Below are positions 52,003 to 61,032 of a DNA stretch of 64,000 bases, one piece after another; position 1 is the stretch's first letter, and every line of letters begins with the position of its first letter. The notes under the pieces were generated by a model. It was not told the origin of the DNA, made no database searches, and saw only the letters and a program-made list of their open reading frames with translations. The stretch is from Streptomyces aquilus (GTDB lineage: Bacteria; Actinomycetota; Actinomycetes; Streptomycetales; Streptomycetaceae): the NCBI RefSeq assembly GCF_003955715.1, contig NZ_CP034463.1, positions 9,982,001 through 10,046,000 on the forward strand. Direction: 5' to 3'. The translations under genes were made by a program, and so were the position numbers.

Positions 52003-53460
52003 GTGTCGGAACCGAGTCCAGCCAGCACCCCCAGATCCGCTTGGGTGGCCCTGTGGGTCGTCCTGGTCGGCGGCTACTGCGCGATCCTCAACATCACCGT
52101 GATCAGCGTGGCGTTGCCGGACATCGAGGCAGACCTGGGCGGGAGCATCGACGTCGACTGGGTCGCCACGGCGTTCCTCGTCGGCGTCGTCTTCGGGCTG
52201 CCGGCCACGGGGTGGTTGGCCGACCGCTTCGGCCGGAAGACCGTCTACTCGGCCTGCGTCGTCGTCTTCGGCATCGGCTCGATGCTGTGCGCCTGGGCGC
52301 CGGACATGCCGCTGCTGGTCGGCGGCCGTTTCGTGCAGGGGACGGGCGGTGGCGCGCTGATTCCCGTCGGCATGACGATCGTCCTGGAGGCCTTCCCGCC
52401 GGAGAGACGGGGCACGGCGATGGGCCTGTGGGGCATCGGCACCGCCGGCGCACCGGCCGCGGGACCGGTTGTGGGTGGCTGGATGGTCACGTCTGTCGGC
52501 TGGCGGTCGATATTCGTGGTCTTCGTGGTGCTGGCCGCCGTGGCGCTGGTCTTCGCGCTCGCGCTGCTGCCGTCGTCCGGCTACCGGCAACGCCGCCGGT
52601 TCGACGCGCTCGGCTGGGCCGTGGCCTCCGCGGTCACGGTTCTCGCCGTGATCGCGGTCCGCCAGGCCCCTTCACTGGGCGGCACCTCCCCGGTTCTCTG
52701 GGCCATGGCCGCAGCCGTGGTCGGGCTGTCCCTCTGGCTTGTCGTGCGATCGCTCAAGGTCAGCGATCCGATCATCGATTTCCGGATGTTCGGGAACTGG
52801 ACTTTCAATCTCACGGTCGCGCTGACCGCGTTCATCAACGTGGCGCAGTATGCGCGTGTGAACTTCCTGGCCGTGGAACTGCAGACGGTGCGCGGCTTCG
52901 ACGCGCAGTACGTGGGACTGCTCCTCGCGCCGGCCGCCATCGGTGTCGCCCTCACCGGCCCGCTCGGCGGCCGGCTGACCGACCGGGTGGGCGCCCGGAC
53001 GCCGGTGATCTGCGGGCTCGTCGCCATCGTGGTCAGCATGTGGATGTTGGCGACCCTGCGTACCGACACCCCCTCGTGGGAGATCGCGGTCGCCCTCGTA
53101 CTCCAGGGCTGCGGCATCGGACTCGCCAACATGCCGGTCACCGTCGCTTCGATGAACAGCCTTCCCCAGCGGTACGTCGCGCAGGGCAGCGCCATCACCA
53201 ATCTCACCGGACAGTTCTCGGCGGCGGCGGGCGCGGCGGTGTTCGGTGCGTTGCTGGTGGCCCAGGTGGGCAACGCGACCGGGGAAGGCGTGCCGGCCGG
53301 CGCCGCCCAGGAAGCCTTCAACAACCTTTTCCTGACGGCGTTCTGGGTCGCTGTCGTCGGATTGCTGGTGGCGTTTTTCCTTCCCGGGAAACGCAGGTAC
53401 GCCGTACTCAGCCGACTCCGTGCCGACGAGGCTGCGGCCGAGACTCCTTCACGGAGCTGA
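52003..53460 (+). CDS. MFS transporter, DHA2-like
   Basis: GTG 52003 begins VSEPSPASTPRSAWVALWVV. The 485-aa product has about fourteen helices; helix 1 'ILNITVISVALPDIEADLGG', motif A 'GWLADRFGRKTVYSACVV', 'GRFVQGTGGGALIPVGMTIV' and motif C-like 'GIGTAGAPAAGPVVGGWMV' are characteristic. It is the first plus-strand gene of the catabolic cluster and is preceded by the 17-bp cluster site. It may import the substrate or expel toxic intermediates; direction cannot be told from sequence, although DHA2 proteins usually export. A shared hairpin terminator lies between it and the convergent thiolase-like gene. Confidence 0.88.
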   Translation: MSEPSPASTPRSAWVALWVVLVGGYCAILNITVISVALPDIEADLGGSIDVDWVATAFLVGVVFGLPATGWLADRFGRKTVYSACVVVFGIGSMLCAWAPDMPLLVGGRFVQGTGGGALIPVGMTIVLEAFPPERRGTAMGLWGIGTAGAPAAGPVVGGWMVTSVGWRSIFVVFVVLAAVALVFALALLPSSGYRQRRRFDALGWAVASAVTVLAVIAVRQAPSLGGTSPVLWAMAAAVVGLSLWLVVRSLKVSDPIIDFRMFGNWTFNLTVALTAFINVAQYARVNFLAVELQTVRGFDAQYVGLLLAPAAIGVALTGPLGGRLTDRVGARTPVICGLVAIVVSMWMLATLRTDTPSWEIAVALVLQGCGIGLANMPVTVASMNSLPQRYVAQGSAITNLTGQFSAAAGAAVFGALLVAQVGNATGEGVPAGAAQEAFNNLFLTAFWVAVVGLLVAFFLPGKRRYAVLSRLRADEAAAETPSRS

Positions 53461-53548
53461 GACCGACTGGGACGGCCCTGGGCGGGCGGCCGCTTCATCT
53501 GGCGACTGGCACGCAAGGGCACGACACGACACAACACAAACGACACAA

Positions 53549-53581
53549 ACGCGGTGCCGGTCATATCGACCGGCACCGCGT
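53549..53581. terminator. Bidirectional hairpin terminator
   Basis: Arms 53549-53562 (ACGCGGTGCCGGTC) and 53568-53581 are perfectly complementary over 14 bp with a five-base loop. CACAAAC before and GTTTGTG after could extend the stem past a small bulge. It separates the convergent MFS and thiolase-like genes. Confidence 0.8.
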
Positions 53582-53606
53582 CGTTTGTGGTCTTCCACAG
53601 GTGCTG

Positions 53607-54749
53607 TCAGGGACGTTCGGCCGCCAGTACCAGCGAGGCCGCGGTGGAGAACATGCCGCCGACCCCCTGGGCGAAGCTCAGCTCGACGTCCGGAACGGGC
53701 ACGGCGGCGGTGCCCCGCACCTGCCGTACCGCCTCCTGTATGGCGAACATGCCGTACATGCCGGTGTGCGTGTACGAGAGACCGCCGCCGTTGGTGTTCA
53801 TGGGCAGGACGCCACCCGGTTCGGTGTTGCCCTCCGCGACGAACGCCGCCGCCTCGCCGGGCTTGACGAAGCCGAGGTCCTGCAGCCCGTACAGGGGGAC
53901 GTGGGCGAACGCGTCGTAGACCATGAGGTGGTCGATGTCGGCCGGACCGACGCCCGCCTCGCGGAACGCGTCGGCGCTGGAGTCGCGGAAGGCCCGTGAC
54001 GTGGTGAAGTCCTCCATCTGAGACACCATCGAGTGCGTCGTGCTCTCGCCGGTGCCGAGGATGTACACCGGCCGTGAGGGCAGGTCGGCGGCCCGCTCGG
54101 CGGAGGTCACGATGAGGGCGCCGCCGCCGTCGGTCACCACGCAGCACTCGGCCTGGTGGAAGGGGTACGCGATCGTCTTCGACGCGAGGACGTCCTCGAC
54201 GGTGATGAGGTCGCGGCGGAACGCCCGTTCGTTGGGATGGGCCCACTTGCGCTGCGCGACCGCAACGCCGGCCAGTTGCTCGTGGGTGACGCCGAACTCC
54301 TTCATGAACCGCAACGCGGGCACCGTGAACATGGTGACGAAGCCCGCGGTCCCGTAGGGCATCTCGAACTGGCCCATTCCGCTGCTGGGCGAGAAGTTCA
54401 GCCCGGGTTCGCCCACCCGGGAGCGGCCGGACTCGCCGTGCGTGATGAGGACGGCCGAGGCCATGCCTGCGGTGATCGCGGCGGCCGCGTGGCGCACATG
54501 CAGGAAGTAGGAGCATCCGCCGACGCTGGTGGAGTCGACCCATCGCGTACGGATTCCGAGGGCCTCGGCGACTTCACCGGTCGCGAACCCGGTGCTCGCG
54601 ATGCCGTCGATGTCGGCCGGTGTCATGCCGGCGTCGTGCAGGGCGTTGCGGGCCGCCTCGATGTTGAGGCTGAGGGCGGAGTGGTCGGGCAGGACGCCGA
54701 GGCGGTCGGTCTCGGCGGCTCCCACGATCGCGATCGAACCGGGCTTCAC
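53607..54749 (-). CDS. Thiolase-like / lipid-transfer-type acyl-CoA lyase
   Basis: The 380-aa product starts MKPGSIAIVGAAETDRLGVL. It has the thiolase fold with Cys79 in STSVGGCSYFLHV at the nucleophile position, 'HLMVYDAFAHVPLYGLQDLG' and the C-terminal 'MNTNGGGLSYTHTGMYGMFA' in place of the thiolase GHP loop. This is the pattern of SCP-x/Ltp-type thiolase homologues, some of which, such as Ltp2 of steroid degraders, are retro-aldolases needing a DUF35 partner. Exactly such a partner gene overlaps it by four bases upstream (54746-54749). It likely performs a C-C cleaving step on a CoA thioester in this cluster. Confidence 0.85.
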   Translation of the reverse strand: MKPGSIAIVGAAETDRLGVLPDHSALSLNIEAARNALHDAGMTPADIDGIASTGFATGEVAEALGIRTRWVDSTSVGGCSYFLHVRHAAAAITAGMASAVLITHGESGRSRVGEPGLNFSPSSGMGQFEMPYGTAGFVTMFTVPALRFMKEFGVTHEQLAGVAVAQRKWAHPNERAFRRDLITVEDVLASKTIAYPFHQAECCVVTDGGGALIVTSAERAADLPSRPVYILGTGESTTHSMVSQMEDFTTSRAFRDSSADAFREAGVGPADIDHLMVYDAFAHVPLYGLQDLGFVKPGEAAAFVAEGNTEPGGVLPMNTNGGGLSYTHTGMYGMFAIQEAVRQVRGTAAVPVPDVELSFAQGVGGMFSTAASLVLAAERP

Positions 54750-55162
54750 GCGGTCACCTCCGCCGGCGCGAACACGGGCACGACCACCCCGTCGCGTTCC
54801 TGGAACCTGACCTCCAGCGGCATGTCCAGGACCAGGTTCTCGGGAGTGTTCTCGATGCCGACGATGTTCGTCATCATCCGCGGCCCCTCGGCGAGCTCGA
54901 CGACGGCGATCGCGTACGGCGCCTCGTCCTCGAAGCCCCAGGCCGGACGGTGGTTGATGTTGTACGAGTGGAGTGTGGCGTCACCGGACACCTTGACCCA
55001 TTCCACCGCGCCGTCGAAGACGTAGGGGGAACAGGGCCGGGGATGGAAGAAGAACCTGCCGGTGGTGACACAGCGCTGGATGTGGAGTTCGCCCTGAGCG
55101 GCGGCGTCCCAGAACGGCCGTGTCTCGGGAGTGGGTTTCGGCAGGAATTTGGTCTTGGGCAT
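54746..55162 (-). CDS. DUF35 OB-fold protein with reduced zinc ribbon
   Basis: The 138-aa product has an N-terminal rubredoxin-like zinc ribbon and an OB-fold: 'FWDAAAQGELHIQRCVTTGR', 'FFFHPRPCSPYV', then 'SYNINHRPAWGFEDEAPYAI' and 'MTNIVGIENTPENLVLDMPL'. Normal members have four cysteines (CxxC...CxxC); here only the first of each pair is kept (RCVT and PCSP), so zinc binding is doubtful. DUF35 proteins form complexes with thiolase-like or hydratase proteins in acyl-CoA pathways. The stop overlaps the thiolase-like start. A cluster operator (55199-55215) lies 37 bases upstream of its ATG. Confidence 0.85.
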   Translation of the reverse strand: MPKTKFLPKPTPETRPFWDAAAQGELHIQRCVTTGRFFFHPRPCSPYVFDGAVEWVKVSGDATLHSYNINHRPAWGFEDEAPYAIAVVELAEGPRMMTNIVGIENTPENLVLDMPLEVRFQERDGVVVPVFAPAEVTA

Positions 55163-55198
55163 GGAGCCCTCCGGATCACGTCGACAGTCGGCCCACTT

Positions 55199-55215
55199 TT
55201 AGAACCTCGCTCTGA
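55199..55215 (-). promoter_or_regulatory. Cluster operator, site 2 (DUF35/thiolase-like operon)
   Basis: Minus strand TCAGAGCGAGGTTCTAA, matching YYAGAGNNNNNTTCTAR, 37 bases before the ATG of the DUF35 gene. Confidence 0.55.
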
Positions 55216-55237
55216 TATTGCCATGCGGCGACTGTGG

Positions 55238-55266
55238 TTGACTAGAGTTGCATTCTAGTATTCAAT
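55238..55266 (+). promoter_or_regulatory. Promoter with cluster operator, site 3 (SDR-MaoC-ADH-ALDH-SDR genes)
   Basis: -35 TTGACT (55238-55243), 17-bp spacer, -10 TTCAAT (55261-55266). The operator CTAGAGTTGCATTCTAG (55242-55258) overlaps the -35 and fills the spacer. AGAGTTGCATTCTAGTATT is shared exactly with site 1. Confidence 0.6.
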
Positions 55267-55391
55267 TCTGCAAGGGCGGCATGATCGAGGCGCCCGCCGT
55301 ATGACGTCGCCGCAGGCGACTGTTCTTGGGCATCGGCGGTAGTGGCGCCGTCAAGTACCCGTCCAGCCCGACCTGGAGTGAGAGGGAACCT

Positions 55392-56291
55392 ATGTCCAGC
55401 AGTTTGGAAGGCCGGGTCGTCGTCGTGACCGGCTCCGGGCGCGGGCTCGGCCGGGAGCACGCGCTCCTGCTCGCCCGCGCCGGAGCCTCGGTGGTCGTCA
55501 ACGACCTTGACGAGGACGGCAAGGGACCCGCGCACGACGTCGTGGACGAGATCCACGCGCTCGGCGGCAAGGCGGTCGCCGACTCTCACTCGGTGACGAC
55601 CTGGGACTCGGCGGCACAGATCATCGAGACCGCGACCTCCGCCTTCGGCCGACTCGACGGGATCGTGTGCAACGCGGGATTCCTGCGCGACCGCATGCTG
55701 GTCAACATGTCCGAGGCCGAGTGGGACGACATCATCAAGGTCCACCAGTACGGCACCTTCTACATCCTGCGGCACGCCGCCGCGTACTGGCGTGGCCTAC
55801 AGAAGGCCGGTCAGAAGGTCGACGCCTCCGTGGTCACCACGACCGCCATCTCCGGCCTCCACAGCAACGTGGGACAGGTCAACTACGGAGCCGCCAAGGC
55901 GGCCATCGCGCTGATGACCGTCTCCATGTCCCGCGAACTCGAACGGTACGGCGTCCGGGTCAACGCCATCTCGCCCGTCGCCATGACCCGGCTGACCATG
56001 GCCGGCCTCGGCAACGGCGACCATGTCGCGGAGCTGGAGGACGCACTCGCGCCGGGCCATGTCTCCCCCCTCGTCGCCTGGCTGCTCAGCCCGGAGTGCA
56101 CCTCCAACGCGCAGGTGTACGGCGTGTTCGGGCGCGAGATCCACCGCTACACGGGCTGGACGCCGGCCGAGTCCGCCGTCGCCGACGAGGACTGGACCGT
56201 CGACTCGGTGGCGCAGGCGCTGCGCGGCTGGCCCGACCACTACGATCCGGGCTTCATCCCTGGCATACCGCAGCAGACCGTGGGGGGCTGA
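55392..56291 (+). CDS. SDR dehydrogenase, MFE-2/hydroxyacyl-CoA type
   Basis: ATG 55392 follows GAGGGAA. The 299-aa product has TGSGRGLG (13-20), 'IVCNAGFLRDRMLVNMSEAE', Ser154 and the Y165-x-x-x-K169 pair in NYGAAKAA. The 'NAG.LRDRM..NMSE.EWD' signature is that of the dehydrogenase part of peroxisomal multifunctional enzyme type 2, so a 3-hydroxyacyl-CoA or steroid-like alcohol is the likely substrate. A C-terminal extension of about 50 residues is usual for this subgroup. It is the first gene of a five-gene plus-strand run. Confidence 0.88.
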   Translation: MSSSLEGRVVVVTGSGRGLGREHALLLARAGASVVVNDLDEDGKGPAHDVVDEIHALGGKAVADSHSVTTWDSAAQIIETATSAFGRLDGIVCNAGFLRDRMLVNMSEAEWDDIIKVHQYGTFYILRHAAAYWRGLQKAGQKVDASVVTTTAISGLHSNVGQVNYGAAKAAIALMTVSMSRELERYGVRVNAISPVAMTRLTMAGLGNGDHVAELEDALAPGHVSPLVAWLLSPECTSNAQVYGVFGREIHRYTGWTPAESAVADEDWTVDSVAQALRGWPDHYDPGFIPGIPQQTVGG

Positions 56292-56294
56292 CCC

Positions 56295-57152
56295 GTGCCG
56301 ATCAACGACGAACTCATCGGGCGGCGGCTGGGTGTCGTCGAGACGAGCTGGACCAGCCGGGACACCCGGCTGTACGCACTGGCCGTAGGTGCGAGCGGCG
56401 CCGACCCCGAGCAGGAGCTGCAGTTCACCACCGAGAACAGCGCCGGGATCACCCAGCGCGTACTGCCCACCTTCGGGGTGATCGACGGCGGCAGGGTCGG
56501 AGTCGGCGGCCTGCTGAGGGAACTCGACGACGTGGACCTGTCGCGCATGCTGCACGGGGCTCAGGAGGTGGAGCAGCACCAGGAACTGCCGGCGTCGGCC
56601 GAGGCGGTCACGTCCGGGCGGGTCACCGCGGTGTGGGACAAGGGCAAAGCCGCCGTGATAGAGACCGAGTCGGTCACCTCCGACGCGGTCTCCGGTGAGC
56701 GCTACGTCACCTGCCGCCAGACCCTGTTCTTCCGCGGCTACGGCGGCTGGGGCGGCGAGCGGGGACCAGGCGCCGGAACCCCGGTGCCCGAGGCCGAGCT
56801 GGACCGCACCCTGAAGACCACTACACGCCTCGACCAGGCGCTGCTCTACCGGCTCACCGGCGATGCCAACCCGCTGCACTCGGACCCCGCCTACGCTCGC
56901 GGGGCGGGCTTCCCCAGGCCGATTCTGCACGGCATGTGTGTCTACGGCGTTGTCGGACGGCTGCTACTGAACGAGTTCGCCGACGGCGACCCGGCCGCCT
57001 TCCACAGCCTCCGGGGCCGGTTCTCGGCCCCGACGTACCCCGGTGACGACCTCGTCGTCTCGGTGTCGGGCCGAGGTCCCGAGCACCGGTTCGTCGTGGA
57101 CAACCAACGAGGCGAGCGGATCCTGTCCGACGGCTGTTTCGTCATCGGCTGA
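56295..57152 (+). CDS. MaoC-family (double hot-dog) enoyl-CoA hydratase
   Basis: GTG 56295 lies three bases after the SDR stop. The 285-aa product consists of two hot-dog domains. The C-terminal one contains hydratase-2 motif 'YRLTGDANPLHSDPAYARGA', with catalytic Asp and His, followed by 'GFPRPILHGMCVYG'. The N-terminal domain, 'DTRLYALAVGASGADPEQEL', is the usual degenerate half. It adds water to trans-2-enoyl-CoA to give 3-hydroxyacyl-CoA, the substrate for the neighbouring MFE-type SDR. Confidence 0.9.
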   Translation: MPINDELIGRRLGVVETSWTSRDTRLYALAVGASGADPEQELQFTTENSAGITQRVLPTFGVIDGGRVGVGGLLRELDDVDLSRMLHGAQEVEQHQELPASAEAVTSGRVTAVWDKGKAAVIETESVTSDAVSGERYVTCRQTLFFRGYGGWGGERGPGAGTPVPEAELDRTLKTTTRLDQALLYRLTGDANPLHSDPAYARGAGFPRPILHGMCVYGVVGRLLLNEFADGDPAAFHSLRGRFSAPTYPGDDLVVSVSGRGPEHRFVVDNQRGERILSDGCFVIG

Positions 57153-57204
57153 CCGCCCGGAATCCGAACAACACCATTGATCTCAGCTGAATGGAGGAGC
57201 CGCC

Positions 57205-58308
57205 ATGGCTGGGTCCCTGCCTTCCGTGGTCGACGCCGCGGTGATACGGGGCGTCGATGAACCGTTTGCGCTGGAAGCGCTGAAGCTCGGCCCGCTCGGC
57301 CCGCGTGACGTCCTGGTGCGGATCGCCGGCGTCGGTGTCTGCCACACCGATCTGGCCCTGCGCGGCCCGGCCGGACGGGAGCTGCACCCCGTCGTACTCG
57401 GCCATGAGGGCTCCGGAACCGTCGTGGCCACAGGAGCGGAGGTCGACGACGTAGTAGCCGGCGACTCCGTCGTCCTGAGCTACGACAGCTGCGGGCACTG
57501 TGCCAGGTGCCGCACAGGACGGCCGTACTTCTGCGCGACCTGGTTCGACCTGAATTCCGGGACGGCCGAATCCAGAACGCACGCCACACTGACCGATGCC
57601 ACGGGCACGGCCGTCAACAACACCTGGTTCGGGCAGTCGAGCTTCGCGAACTACTCGATCGCGACGGCCCACAACGTGGTGAAGGTCAGCCCCGACCTGC
57701 CCCTGGAGATCCTGGGCCCGCTCGGTTGTGGCCTGCAGACCGGTGCCGGCGCTGTCGTCAACGTGCTGGGGCTCCGCCCCGGTCAGTCCCTCGTGGTCTT
57801 CGGGGTGGGCGCGGTCGGTCTTGCCGCGGTGATGGCCGCTCGAATCTCCGGCGCGGGAGCCATTGTTGCCGTCGACGTCGTGCCCGAGCGCCGCGAGCTG
57901 GCGCTCACGCTCGGTGCCACGCACGCGGTCGACGGAGCATCACCCGAACTGTCCGTGCAGCTCCAGAGCATCACCGGCGGTGCTGATTTCGCCTTCGACA
58001 CCACCGGCAGGTCGGCGGTGGTCGCCACGGCGCTCGACGCGCTGGCACAGGGCGGCACCTGCGCTCTGGCCGCCCCGGGGGAGGAACTGCGAATCCCCGC
58101 CCAGCAGATCGTATTCGGACGTCGGCTGACCGGAGTCCTCGAAGGCGATGCCGTCCCCGGTGTCTTCATCCCGCAGATGATCGAGTGGTGGCAGTCCGGA
58201 CTGTTCCCCTTCGACAAGCTCGTCGAGCGCTTCCCCCTGCATGAGATCAACACCGCTGTCGACGCGGCCGCCTCCGGCCGGGTGGTCAAGCCGGTGCTCA
58301 TTCCGTAG
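57205..58308 (+). CDS. Zinc-dependent alcohol dehydrogenase (MDR, aryl-alcohol type)
   Basis: GGAGG precedes ATG 57205. The 367-aa product has catalytic zinc ligands C46 (GVCHTDL), H67-E68 (GHEG), and four structural zinc cysteines C96, C99, C102, C110 in DSCGHCARCRTGRPYFC. The Rossmann motif is VVFGVGAVGLAAVMAA and Asp in IVAVDVV favours NAD. 'GPLGCGLQTGAGAVVNVL' gives the third catalytic zinc ligand. This is the benzyl/aryl-alcohol dehydrogenase group. It probably oxidises the alcohol formed by the P450 to an aldehyde. Confidence 0.9.
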   Translation: MAGSLPSVVDAAVIRGVDEPFALEALKLGPLGPRDVLVRIAGVGVCHTDLALRGPAGRELHPVVLGHEGSGTVVATGAEVDDVVAGDSVVLSYDSCGHCARCRTGRPYFCATWFDLNSGTAESRTHATLTDATGTAVNNTWFGQSSFANYSIATAHNVVKVSPDLPLEILGPLGCGLQTGAGAVVNVLGLRPGQSLVVFGVGAVGLAAVMAARISGAGAIVAVDVVPERRELALTLGATHAVDGASPELSVQLQSITGGADFAFDTTGRSAVVATALDALAQGGTCALAAPGEELRIPAQQIVFGRRLTGVLEGDAVPGVFIPQMIEWWQSGLFPFDKLVERFPLHEINTAVDAAASGRVVKPVLIP

Positions 58309-58400
58309 CCGCACACCGCGCAGCCGGTCGTGCCGGCGGTATGCGACCGGCATCGGCCCCGCGCCGTTCGTCCACAACCAACCTGGAAAGCGGGTGCGCC

Positions 58401-59810
58401 ATGCGCCAATCGCTCATGACCATCGACGGCGAGGCCGTCGGCGGAGACGAATCGTTCGAGATCATCAACCCGGCCACGGGTGCGCCCGTAGGACGCGCAC
58501 CGCAGTGTTCCCCGGCTCAGCTGGACGCGGCCATGAACGCCGCGCAGCGGGCGTTCGGCACGTGGCGGCAGGACGCGGCCGCGCGGCGCGAGGCTCTGCA
58601 CCGGGCGGCGACCGTGGTCCGCAAGTCCGCCCAGGAACTCGGCCCGCTGTTCACCGGGGAGCAGGGGCGTCCGCTGTTCGCGTCGATCGGTGAGATCACG
58701 TACTCCGCCGACTGGCTGGACTACTACGCCGACCTGGAGATGCCCGACGAGAGCGTCGTGACCTACCCGGACCGCACCCTGGAGATCTCGCGGCGGCCCG
58801 TCGGTGTGGTCGGCGCCATGACGCCGTGGAACGCGCCGATCCTGCTCGCGATGTGGAAGATCGCGCCCGCCCTGGCGGCCGGCAACACCGTGGTCCTCAA
58901 GCCGTCCCCCTTCACGCCCCTGACGACCCTTGCCCTCGGCCGGATCCTGGCCGACACCCTGCCGCCCGGCGTGCTGAACGTGCTCAGCGGCCTGGAGCCG
59001 CTCGGCCGCGACCTCGTGGCACACCCGACCCCGCGCAAGATCAGTTTCACCGGCTCGGTGCCGACCGGGAAGCTCGTCGCGGCGGCAGCCGCCCAGGATC
59101 TCAAGCTCATCACCCTCGAACTCGGCGGCAACGACGCGGCGATCCTGCTCGACGACGTCGACATCGACGCGATCGTGGAGCCGCTGTTCTTCTCAGCCTT
59201 CGCCAACACGGGACAGATCTGCGAAGCGACCAAGCGGGTCTACGTGCCCGGCGGCCTCTACGGCAAGGTGCTCGACGCCCTGGCCGACCGAGCGCGCGCC
59301 GCACGGGTCGGGAACGGTATGGAACCCGGCGTCGAACTCGGTCCGCTCACCACGCCGTTCCAGCGCGACCACATCGAGGAACTCGTCGACGACGCCCGTG
59401 CCGCCGGCGCCACGATCGCCGCCGGCGGACGGCGGCTGCCGGGCGACGGGTACTTCTTCGAGCCGACCGTCGTCGGTGGCGTCGAGGACGGCACCCGGCT
59501 CGTCGACGAGGAGCAGTTCGGCCCGGCACTTCCGGTCATCCCATACACCGACCTGGACGAGGTGATCCGCAGGGCGAACCGGTCCCCGTACGGGCTCGGC
59601 GGTTCCGTCTGGACCAAGGATCTTGACCGTGCACGAGCGGTGGCCCGCCGGCTCGACACCGGGCGGGTCCGTATCAACACGGCCGGTCAGGTCCCGCCCC
59701 CGGAAGCGCCCTTCGGCGGAGTGAAGTGGAGCGGGATCGGTGTGGAGAACGGTCCCTGGGGGCTGGCCGCGTACACCGAACTCCACGTCACCGAGATCGC
59801 GAACCCCTGA
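58401..59810 (+). CDS. Aldehyde dehydrogenase
   Basis: The 469-aa product starts MRQSLMTIDGEAVGGDESFE. Catalytic Cys274 lies in NTGQICEATKRV and general base Glu240 in TLELGGNDAAI; 'MTPWNAPILLAMWKIAPALA' and 'FTGSVPTGKLVA' form the NAD site. The family length is normal. It follows the alcohol dehydrogenase gene by 92 bases. It should convert an aldehyde to an acid, feeding CoA activation. GGAAAG precedes the ATG at moderate distance; ATG 58416 is an alternative start. Confidence 0.9.
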   Translation: MRQSLMTIDGEAVGGDESFEIINPATGAPVGRAPQCSPAQLDAAMNAAQRAFGTWRQDAAARREALHRAATVVRKSAQELGPLFTGEQGRPLFASIGEITYSADWLDYYADLEMPDESVVTYPDRTLEISRRPVGVVGAMTPWNAPILLAMWKIAPALAAGNTVVLKPSPFTPLTTLALGRILADTLPPGVLNVLSGLEPLGRDLVAHPTPRKISFTGSVPTGKLVAAAAAQDLKLITLELGGNDAAILLDDVDIDAIVEPLFFSAFANTGQICEATKRVYVPGGLYGKVLDALADRARAARVGNGMEPGVELGPLTTPFQRDHIEELVDDARAAGATIAAGGRRLPGDGYFFEPTVVGGVEDGTRLVDEEQFGPALPVIPYTDLDEVIRRANRSPYGLGGSVWTKDLDRARAVARRLDTGRVRINTAGQVPPPEAPFGGVKWSGIGVENGPWGLAAYTELHVTEIANP

Positions 59811-59915
59811 AACCGGGGGAGCGACGTGTCGAACCCCGCGCGAGGTGTGCGGGGTGCCGGACGACGAGCTCCGTGGAACGGATTCCCGGAGCCGACTACT
59901 AAGGGAGAAACAACC

Positions 59916-60821
59916 ATGGGTGATTGGCTCAAGGACCGAGTGGCCGTTGTGACCGGGGGTGGTCGCGGTATCGGAGCCGCCATTGCCACGATGTACGCCG
60001 CCGAGGGCGCGGCGGTGCTGGTCAACGACCTCGGCGGGTCCGGCGCGGGCGAGGGCAACGACACCGGGCCCGCCGACCTGCTGGTCCGCGAGATCACCGA
60101 GTCCGGTGGTACCGCCATCGCCGACTACACCGACATCAGCGATCATGAGGCCACAGCGGCGATGGTCAACCGCGCGATAGAGGAGTTCGGTCGCCTGGAC
60201 ATCCTCGTGAACGTCGCGGGCATCCTCCGCGACAAGATGATCTTCAATCTGGAGGAGAAGGACTGGGACGCGGTCATCGCGGTGCACCTCAAGGGGCACT
60301 ACAACACGATCAAGCCGGCCGCCCAGTACTGGCGCAAGCAGCGTGACGAGAACGCCCACAACCGGATCATCAACTTCACCTCCATCGCCGGCCTGCACGG
60401 CTCAGCCGGTCAGCCGAACTACGCCTCGGCCAAGATGGGCATCGTCGGTCTGACCTACTCCTGCGCGAACGCGCTGAGCCGTTACGGAGTGACCACGAAC
60501 GCGATCTCTCCGGGCGCCGCGTCCCGGCTGGTCGCGACGGTCCCCACGGAGCGGCTCCACGACGACGCCAAGGACGTCATGCACGGCCCTGAGTACCTGG
60601 GCCCGATCGCTACCTACCTGGCCAGTGAACGGTCTGCCTGGCTCAACGGCCGGGTCATCGGCGCCCGCGGTACCGAGGTGGAGCTGTACAACATCCCCGA
60701 ACCGATCCGTTCGGTGGCAACGCACGAACTCTGGGACATGGACACGCTCGCGAAGCAGGTCGAGACGCACTTCCGGGGCCCGGCCAAGGCGCCGTTGGTC
60801 GCGCCGTGGTTCACCGACTAA
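59916..60821 (+). CDS. SDR dehydrogenase, MFE-2/hydroxyacyl-CoA type (second copy)
   Basis: ATG 59916 follows AGGGAG. The 301-aa product carries TGGGRGIG (13-20), 'DILVNVAGILRDKMIFNLEE', Ser156, Y169 and K173 in NYASAKMGIV. Like the SDR at 55392 it belongs to the MFE-2-like group, but the two differ over most of their length, so they probably act on different intermediates. It is last in the plus-strand run. The stop is followed by a 211-base gap without a clear terminator. Confidence 0.88.
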   Translation: MGDWLKDRVAVVTGGGRGIGAAIATMYAAEGAAVLVNDLGGSGAGEGNDTGPADLLVREITESGGTAIADYTDISDHEATAAMVNRAIEEFGRLDILVNVAGILRDKMIFNLEEKDWDAVIAVHLKGHYNTIKPAAQYWRKQRDENAHNRIINFTSIAGLHGSAGQPNYASAKMGIVGLTYSCANALSRYGVTTNAISPGAASRLVATVPTERLHDDAKDVMHGPEYLGPIATYLASERSAWLNGRVIGARGTEVELYNIPEPIRSVATHELWDMDTLAKQVETHFRGPAKAPLVAPWFTD

Positions 60822-61032
60822 TACTCCGGCAAGTGCATCGTGGCTCGACCTGGGGAAACGTCGAGCGGTGGGAGTGCAGCGGGCAGGATTCCGTCACGCA
60901 CGGCTTCTGCCCGCACACCCCTCGAAGGAGAGCCCACGACGGCGGTAGGGCCACCGTTGGGCGTGGTCGGACTTGGCCCTTTCGTTCGAGGGGACGAGGC
61001 GCTGAAGCTGCGTCTCGGCCGACTTGATCAGG

